Source of the DNA: Gnetum montanum
Lineage: Eukaryota > Streptophyta > Gnetopsida > Gnetales > Gnetaceae
Reading direction: 5' to 3'
Assembly (NCBI GenBank): GCA_015680685.1
Contig: MNCI01004284.1
Location: 355,171 to 419,170 of the forward strand
DNA length: 64,000 bases
Made by a program: the position numbers and the translations under genes. Shown piece after piece: positions 57,560-64,000 of this stretch. How positions within the stretch are numbered: the first letter of the stretch is position 1; each line of letters starts with the position of its first letter. The notes beneath the pieces are model-generated. The model made no database searches. It was not told where the DNA came from and worked only from the letters and a program-made list of their open reading frames with translations.

Positions 57560-58900
57560 AACAAGTGGGAAGTATTTCTACAGTGTGTGAATAGAATGGA
57601 CTACCATCACAAGGTTTGAGACCCAAATCCCTAGCATGTTAAGAATTCTAGCAAAGTTTGGGGCTTGTTTGACTTGATTTGACCACATCTAGGCTACATA
57701 GGGCTAGTGTGGGGCTTGTTCAACTATTCTAGGCTATGCATAAGTACATTTTGGCAAGGTTTTGGCTTATTAGAGCCTCACACACTACCCCACATGCTAC
57801 CACAACATGTAGGCTAGAGTGCCCTAGCATGTGGAACCAAGACCCAATTTCCATAGCTTGTAAGCATCAAATCCTTAGTCAATCTTCCATAGGACTTGTG
57901 GGGCCCATCAAGCAAATTATGATAATTCTAATCACAATGAATCTTACCACAAACCTCACACGCTTCTCCACATGCTACCACAACATGTGGAATAAGGTTC
58001 CTAGTGTTGTGGATGAAATTTGATCATTTATAGAGATTTTTTAGTATATTTTTTATGTTTTAGGCTTCCATGGTAGTGTCCAAGGTGTATGGAAAGATTT
58101 GTAGGTGTTTTAACCATCTTGAGCAAAGTTCAATATGTGTTGAGAAAGTTTAGAAGTTTCCAGGGCCTCACACATTGTCCCACATGCTACCACAACATGT
58201 GGAATATGTATTTGTAGTGTGTGGGATCAAGACCTAGCTCAAGTAGCTTGTGGAGATCATATTTTTGCTGAACTTTTTACAAGTGTTGTGGAGTCTACTA
58301 TATATCTAATGAGAAATTTTGAACTTGCTATTTAGTAGTGAGAGGTTCAAATGCTACATAATGTGTGGGATAGGTGCTCTAGCATGTGAGACTTACCCAT
58401 GTTAGTTTTGATGAATTTCAACTCGTTTTCAAGTCTCTTTGTAGTTTTAGGACAATGTTTGGGCTATGAGAGGATTTCTGTAATTTGTTTAGCAATTTTA
58501 AGCAAGGAATCACCTATACTGATGGAATTAAGGTCTATGGAAACCTTAAATGCTACCCCACACACTACCAAAGTGTGTGAAAATTGAAATCATAACATGT
58601 AAACATTTATGCTCCTATCTTTAGAAATTTTGGATGAGTTTTGTACATTGGAATTTTTTTAATTTTTCCTAGGTTTTTCGAGTCTCACCAGGCAACGTAT
58701 GGACAAGTTTGGTAAGGAAGAAGGCTAGTGTAAGCTCCACACCCACATACTTCCATAGCATGTGGGAAAAGATTCCATAGTGTGTGAACATCTTGAAGTT
58801 GAATCCCAGCATGTGGGTTTAATGGGTATTCTTTCATAAGTCCTATGGGGTCCACCCATGTTCAAACTTCCTTGAGAAGTCAAATCTTAGAAGAAACTTA
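57560..58900. repeat. Array 2: about 190-bp tandem repeat with a different palindromic core
   Basis: Core copies lie near 57775, 57954, 58163, 58350, 58549 and 58731, again about 191 bases apart. The best cores read CTCACACACTACCCCACATG, then CTACCACAA and CATGTGG, so CCACATG faces CATGTGG. A second half unit, GTAGTGTGTGGGA or AGCATGTGG, follows. Between cores are words such as GTAGCTTGTGGAG. The sequence differs from array 1, but period, palindrome and position (between RT and passenger exon 1) are the same. Confidence 0.8.
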
Positions 58901-59224
58901 GTGAACATGGCCTATTTCTTGATATATTCTTGATCTACAACATGATTAATACATTTACTAGTGTATAGAGGCCTCATTCATAGCACATAATTATTGGGAG
59001 AGGATTCTCAACACCAGAACCCAATGTATGAACCTATTTCTAGCTTAGTTTTGCTAGGGTAGTGTATGAGAGCTAGATTTTATTATCAATGCCCAAACAC
59101 CTAACACTTAATAGTAATTATTACATCTACCCACCCATGAACACCACATGATTATAGAAAAGGTGAGAATTTGGGCTTCTAATGGCAATAAGTTAAGACA
59201 TAACTACTCAAGTTTTAGTAATTA

Positions 59225-62200
59225 TGACAAGGAAAATGGGATTGACAAGCTAGTATCTAGTATTGGATGATGTGAAGGATGTTATACAAACCATATCTAG
59301 GCTTCTAGATCCTTCTATAGGTGAAGGATCTTTTCCAAGAACTACTAGGTACTCATCTTCTACCATTTTTTCTGATTTTTGTTCAAATTGTAAAAACATT
59401 TTTTTATCCCTAGGCTTGCTCTAGTTGAAATTTTTCATTCCTTCTATGTCAAATGCAATGTTTAGGCTATATGATTATGATTGAAATGAAATTTGGATTT
59501 TAGGACATTTTTTAACTAAGATTTTGGTTTTCTCCCAAGCCTATTTATAACATTTTTACCCTACTTCTTGTCAAGTTTGGCTAAACTTTAACATTTTTTC
59601 TAGCCTTTATGAAATGTAAATTTTGGTTTTAGGCTTCATAAACTATTTTATAAGGTTTTTTGGTTGTTCTAGAAGTGGAAGCATGATTTTTGAAAATTTT
59701 TTGAGTTTTTTATGGATTTTCTTTCAACCTAGTGCACAACATTTTTTGCTTATTTTGCAATTTTTCTATTCAAAAACCAATAGTGTTTGAAATTTTCTAG
59801 TCACCTATCAGTAATGTCTGGGATCATTGGGAATTGCCAATGTAATGTAGAGGCATCCTAGATAAATTTTTGAATTTTTAGAATTTTTTACAAATTTTTC
59901 CTAAAGGTTTTACTACAATTGTTTCACTATAACGTGGGTTTTCTTAGTAAAATTCTATGCAATTCTAGGTTGAAGTTTGATTTTTTAAAACCTGCTAGTG
60001 TAGTGTTGAAGCTTAATTTGTGTTTTCTAAGCCTATTTTCAGCATTGGGAGTTAAAATTAATTCTTTTAGATGTTCTTCCTAGCCATGGAAGCTATGTTG
60101 ATTAATTGTAGTTTTGATGCTGAGTCTTAGGCTTCTTTGGCCGATGCTAATAGTGTAGGGCATCTTAGATTCATATTTTTGCTATTGTGAACTTTTTTCC
60201 AATGCTACAACTAGCATATGGCATTTTTTGGGGTTACTAGGATAGCATATGGAAGGTCTTGAGGTATTTAATATGGTTGAATGGCTATGTGTGGGCTTCA
60301 ATATTCAAGAAAATTTATGTATTACACTACAGTCTTACTTGCATCCCCACAATTCCTAGTGTATGAGACCTATTTGCAAATTTTCACATATGAGGTTTCA
60401 ACATTGTCAATTTTGGCACCCTAATTTTATTAGAACTTAGTTTCATGCCAACTATTTATAGTAATGCTTATTTTAGAACCTTACATGTAAAATATTTGTT
60501 GAAAAACCAATATGTTTTGTTTTTATGTTAAGTGCTTGTTAGGATGTCACAAGGCTAGACTTTGGTTCATGTTGGAAGTTAGAATGATTGAGATAGTTAT
60601 TTTTGACATTTTTAGTACCAACACTATCATTGTAAAATTTACTTTTGCTTCAATTTTGTTAAATATTTTTAAGGCTTTTATGGTTTCTTATGGCTATGGT
60701 TGTATTTCTTGGCTATGTGCAAGATATTTTTTAAGCCCATCTTGATTGTTGTGAAGCTAGTGGGGATTCTATATTGTACCAAGGATGGCCACACCAAAGA
60801 GTCTAAACCCAAGTATGTGCATTGACATACTCCAATATGGTTTAGACTTGATATAGGAGAATTCATGGCATACTTTCTCTACAACTATAGTGTGATCATG
60901 TGGTCACATTTGGTGGTGGATGTTACCTTAGTCATAATAGAGATCCTCTTAATAGGATCTTCTATCTACATCTTGTAGTTCATAGTAAATGATCCCAACA
61001 CCTAGAGGGATATAGAGCATAACAAGAACTCATACTCAATGAGAGTTAGATAGTTATCCCAAATTTGGGAAATACCTATGTATTCACAATATAATTTTGA
61101 CAACACCTTGATGATAGGACATCAAATAAACACTCTTTTAAAACCCTCCAAGAACCCTCCACCTACTCCAAGAATAATTTTGATTCTAAACTATCATCTT
61201 TATTTTTTCTTGGCTTTAAGGTTGTTTGGTTCTAATTGTTTTGATGCTTTTTTTTTTCAAGTATAAGATACATCCCAAGGGATTGGTAAGGAAGGACCAA
61301 ACTCTATCTATGGCTTGTACAACCTTGGAAGAATTTAGGTAACGTGAGGTTATGAAGGTGCAAGAGCTTGATCAACTCAAAGCTAAGTTCAGTAGATACT
61401 ATTCATAGTATTCTCATGTGTGCAAAAAAATTTAGTCATCAATCATGCACATAATGATGGGCCCATGCAAACTTAGGAGTACCTATACAAGCTCATTTCA
61501 AATATTGAACTTTGCCCAAGTCTGGTGAATAAAAGTTGTCTAAGAATAATTAATATTTTTTGTATTCTAGTTCTATAGTTTTTTATAGTTTTATAGTTTT
61601 TTATGTTTTCTAATTATCTACAATGTAAGAGGCTAATAGGCTATCTATGTTATCTTGTAGTTTCTATACGTGAGTCTACTATCAATGTGACCATTTCAAG
61701 TCATGTTGAGCAAAAAATTCTACTCAAATGGGATGAAGTAGACTCATTGTAGGAATGGTTAGCAAATAAGGCTTTTATGATTATCCAACAAAATATTACT
61801 GATGTAGGTTTGTTTGATGCATTCGTGCTACCTAGTCCATCAATGTCAATGGCTAGGATGTTAAATATAGTTGCCTCTTTTGATGAGGAGATCACCAAAT
61901 TCATTACTTGTATTCATGGTTATCCTATGATTTTGAGCATTAATGAGTCCATGTTTAGTAATCTATTTGGCATATATTCTTATGGTGTTAAGGTAGCCAT
62001 TAGAGCAGGGAAGGATGTGAGCCATAGAGAGGAGATGAAGGCTTGGCTTAACTCCTCTACTAGTGATGCATTGACTTTTAGTAAGTGCAAAGTTGAGGAA
62101 GCCAATGAGACCTACCCTTTCTTCCATTCTAGGACCTTTACCATGCTACTATCCCAGAAGAAAATCATATAAGTTTAGCAAGATTAGACAATGAAAAAGG

Positions 62201-64000
62201 TGTTAACTGATGGAACTAGGTTTGATTAGGCTACATTTTTGGTTTTTGATCTATGGGTGAAATCCAAAAATTTTGCAACAACCTCAATTCTATATGTTAT
62301 ATGCATTACATACTCCTTACTGCATATCTTAGATGATTCATATAGTTCTTGATGATTAGGAGGAATGGAAAGTGGATGGCTCATGATGCCTACCAACTTT
62401 CCAAACCTTGGATCCATCCATCACATTATTCCAATGATGCATGTCCAAGACCCACTCATGGAGGATGTTGAAGAGTCATTGTTAATTACCACTAAGAACT
62501 TTAGTGGTGTATGTTTTTGTTTCCTGATAACATGGAGGTGGAACCCCTTGCTATAAATGGTAATACAAAAGCCAAGAGGGTATTCATAAAATATTAAGGT
62601 ACAACCAAAGAAAAGATGAAGTGGCCATAGGTTTATGAATATGTTCTTGTTATTGACTAGCCCACACATAAGAAGCTAGCCATCAAGCTTAACAAGGTCA
62701 ACTAGAATGTTGGAGGTACATACATATTTTTTATATTTGTCATTTATAATTTTTTTTATTTTTTCTTTATTATATTTTTTGCTATATATTTCTTGCTGAA
62801 AATGTTTACTAACTTGTTCTATTTTTGGCTTTGATTTAGTTGTAGGGATGAAATAGACATTGGATACATAGATTGTTGTAGAGGAGGAGTAATGATGCTA
62901 GGAAGAATAGGAAAGCACATCCTAGAAAGTGTTGGATGTTTTGGATTCCATCCTGGGTGATCTACCTCCAAAAGACAACCCTCCAATAGACTTGCTCATG
63001 ATCTTCCTCATAAGATTTTTGTGTTGTTTACATGTCTTATTTCAAAGGTTATACATTTTGTTGCAAACTAGGTTGATGATTATGATTGTTGTAGTACATG
63101 AGCCTCCTTGCAAGGCATCTACATCTACATTCTGCCCCAAGCCTTCAATGGAGGCCCTAGAAATGTTGAAATTCATGCAAGGAATGGTAGATGACATAAT
63201 TTATAGGTTACAAAAAATAGTCCCTAATGTTGGTAAGAAAAGTTAGGATATTTTTTATTGCATTTTAATTTTTATATATTTATATGTTTTTATGTTTTAT
63301 GATTACATGGTTTTTAGTGCTTTTTAAAATGTTTTGGTTATTTTTGCTTTTATTATGTTTTTTTCCTTGTAATATGTGTGACATTGACCTTGATGATCTT
63401 CCTAAGCTACCACCCCTTGTGGAAAACGTTTCATGAAGTTTATATAAAGGGGCTACTAAGAATTATATGTCTTATGCAAAGACAGCTTGGGAGACCCAAT
63501 GCTCTAATGAGTTTCTATGGGAGAGGGTTTTATCCTTGGAAAAATAGGTTAATGGATTGACAAATGAGAATAGGAGCCTTAGGGATTGCAAAGAATTAAT
63601 AGAGGTTTGTGTAGCCAATAGAGACTATTTGCACACTAAGGAAGTTAAGTGGTCATGCTACTAGATTTTCATCAAGAGCAAGGTTACTCTAGCTAGGAGA
63701 AACATTGAGAAGGACATGCAAATGGAGCATTTGATATCTAAGTTCAAGGAATGGGGGGATTATTGCACTTGGGTGCTTGAGTGGTGAAAGAAACAAAAGA
63801 TACACAAATGAAAATACAAGGTAGAAAAGGAGAGTTACTTAAATTTTTGGCATGAGAAGGATATACAGCATTAAGAGCATGAGCTATTTGTGTAGGGGAT
63901 AGGCACAAAGGATATTTTTAGGATGTTTGCAAGCTTGATGATGGTCATTAATCCTTCTACTCCTCAAATTAGTATTGTTTCTAGGAAAACTAATACAACT
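59225..64000 (+). pseudogene. Antisense passenger gene, copy 2 (partial at window end)
   Basis: This is the same plus-strand gene as at 35139-40308, on the strand opposite to E4 pol. Proposed segments: exon 1 ending ACTACTAG about 59348; exon 2 about 60730-61180 with KPILIVVKLVGILYC, DIGEFMAYFLYNYSVIMWSH and YSQYNFDNTLMIGH; exon 3 61261-about 61530; exon 4 61661-62715 with the mobile-domain-like block; exon 5 about 62846-about 62970, with a following part to 63230 ending CCTAATGTTG/GTAAGA; then a coiled-coil exon running beyond 64000. Exon borders match copy 1 at at least three junctions. Several in-frame stops are present. In copy 2 the first phosphatase Asp position is Lys. Confidence 0.55.
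61661..62715 (+). pseudogene. Mobile-domain-like exon 4 of passenger gene copy 2
   Basis: It follows TTATCTTGTAG (3' splice site) and ends TGTTGGAG/GTACATAC. ORF 61777-62172 (131 residues) is its best part: DVGLFDAF, PSPSMS, KFITCIHG, MFSNLFGIYSYG, then EEMKAWLN. Each block has its partner in copy 1 at the same spacing. Family assignment is as for copy 1. Confidence 0.55.

Larger units (their letters stand above)
50900..64000 (-). mobile_element. E4: second Tat/Ogre-like element, truncated by the window end
   Basis: Order from low to high: 3' LTR (to 52078), 3' untranslated region, integrase, RNase H, RT (to about 56290), linker (to about 56690), A/T-rich repeats, array 2 (57560-58900) and the plus-strand passenger gene (from about 59225). 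This is the same order as in E2, but with family-2 LTRs and no nested Copia. Protease, gag and the 5' LTR would lie beyond 64000. Confidence 0.7.

Overview
This is 64 kb of plant nuclear DNA made almost wholly of old, broken LTR retrotransposons, several nested in each other. I see no intact host gene, tRNA, rRNA, CRISPR array or any prokaryotic feature. The base composition is AT-rich and CG dinucleotides are scarce. Many stop codons in the decayed reading frames look like C-to-T changes (CAA to TAA, CAG to TAG), as expected for long-methylated transposons. Large, slowly purged Tat/Ogre-like Gypsy elements suggest a big-genome plant, most likely a gymnosperm. That is inference, not proof.

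Layout from left to right. (1) 1-1360: end of a partial Gypsy-type LTR (family 1). (2) 1381-5045: integrase, 3' region and LTR (family 2) of a plus-strand Tat-like Gypsy element. (3) 5050-9679: RT-RNaseH-integrase and 3' LTR of a chromovirus-like Gypsy element. (4) 9685-11540: a short, internally deleted Copia element with a 24-bp repeat array and a perfect 5-bp target duplication. (5) 11608-16786: a near full-length but dead Copia element. (6) 17630-19270: remnant of a coiled-coil protein. (7) 19426-49709: a giant minus-strand Tat/Ogre-like element (here 'E2') with paired family-1 LTRs, containing a nested gag-only Copia element (24963-30247) and an unrelated CpG-retaining insert (about 42930-45840). 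(8) 50130-50900: a solitary LTR related to the nested Copia. (9) 50900-64000: a second minus-strand Tat/Ogre-like element (here 'E4') with family-2 LTR, cut by the window end.

The most interesting structure occurs twice. In both E2 and E4 the minus-strand pol is followed, on the upstream side of RT, by a tandem array of about 190-bp units and then by a plus-strand, intron-containing gene: 35139-40308 in E2 and about 59225 to beyond 64000 in E4. Its N-terminal exons read like an FCP1/NLI-interacting-factor (HAD) phosphatase domain that has lost catalytic aspartates. The middle exon resembles the plant-transposon-protein / plant-mobile-domain type fold, and the C-terminus is acidic and then probably coiled-coil. 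Because the gene lies antisense to the element, its introns survive retrotransposition. In E2 this roughly 10-kb block sits between protease and reverse transcriptase, where Ogre elements are known to have an intron. The palindromic core of each array resembles motifs in the LTRs of its own element rather than those of the other.

Limits: all alignments were made by eye, so boundaries marked 'about' may be off by tens of bases, and family names rest on recognisable motifs, not searches. Three assembly defects are visible: a 262-N gap and two single Ns after poly-C runs.
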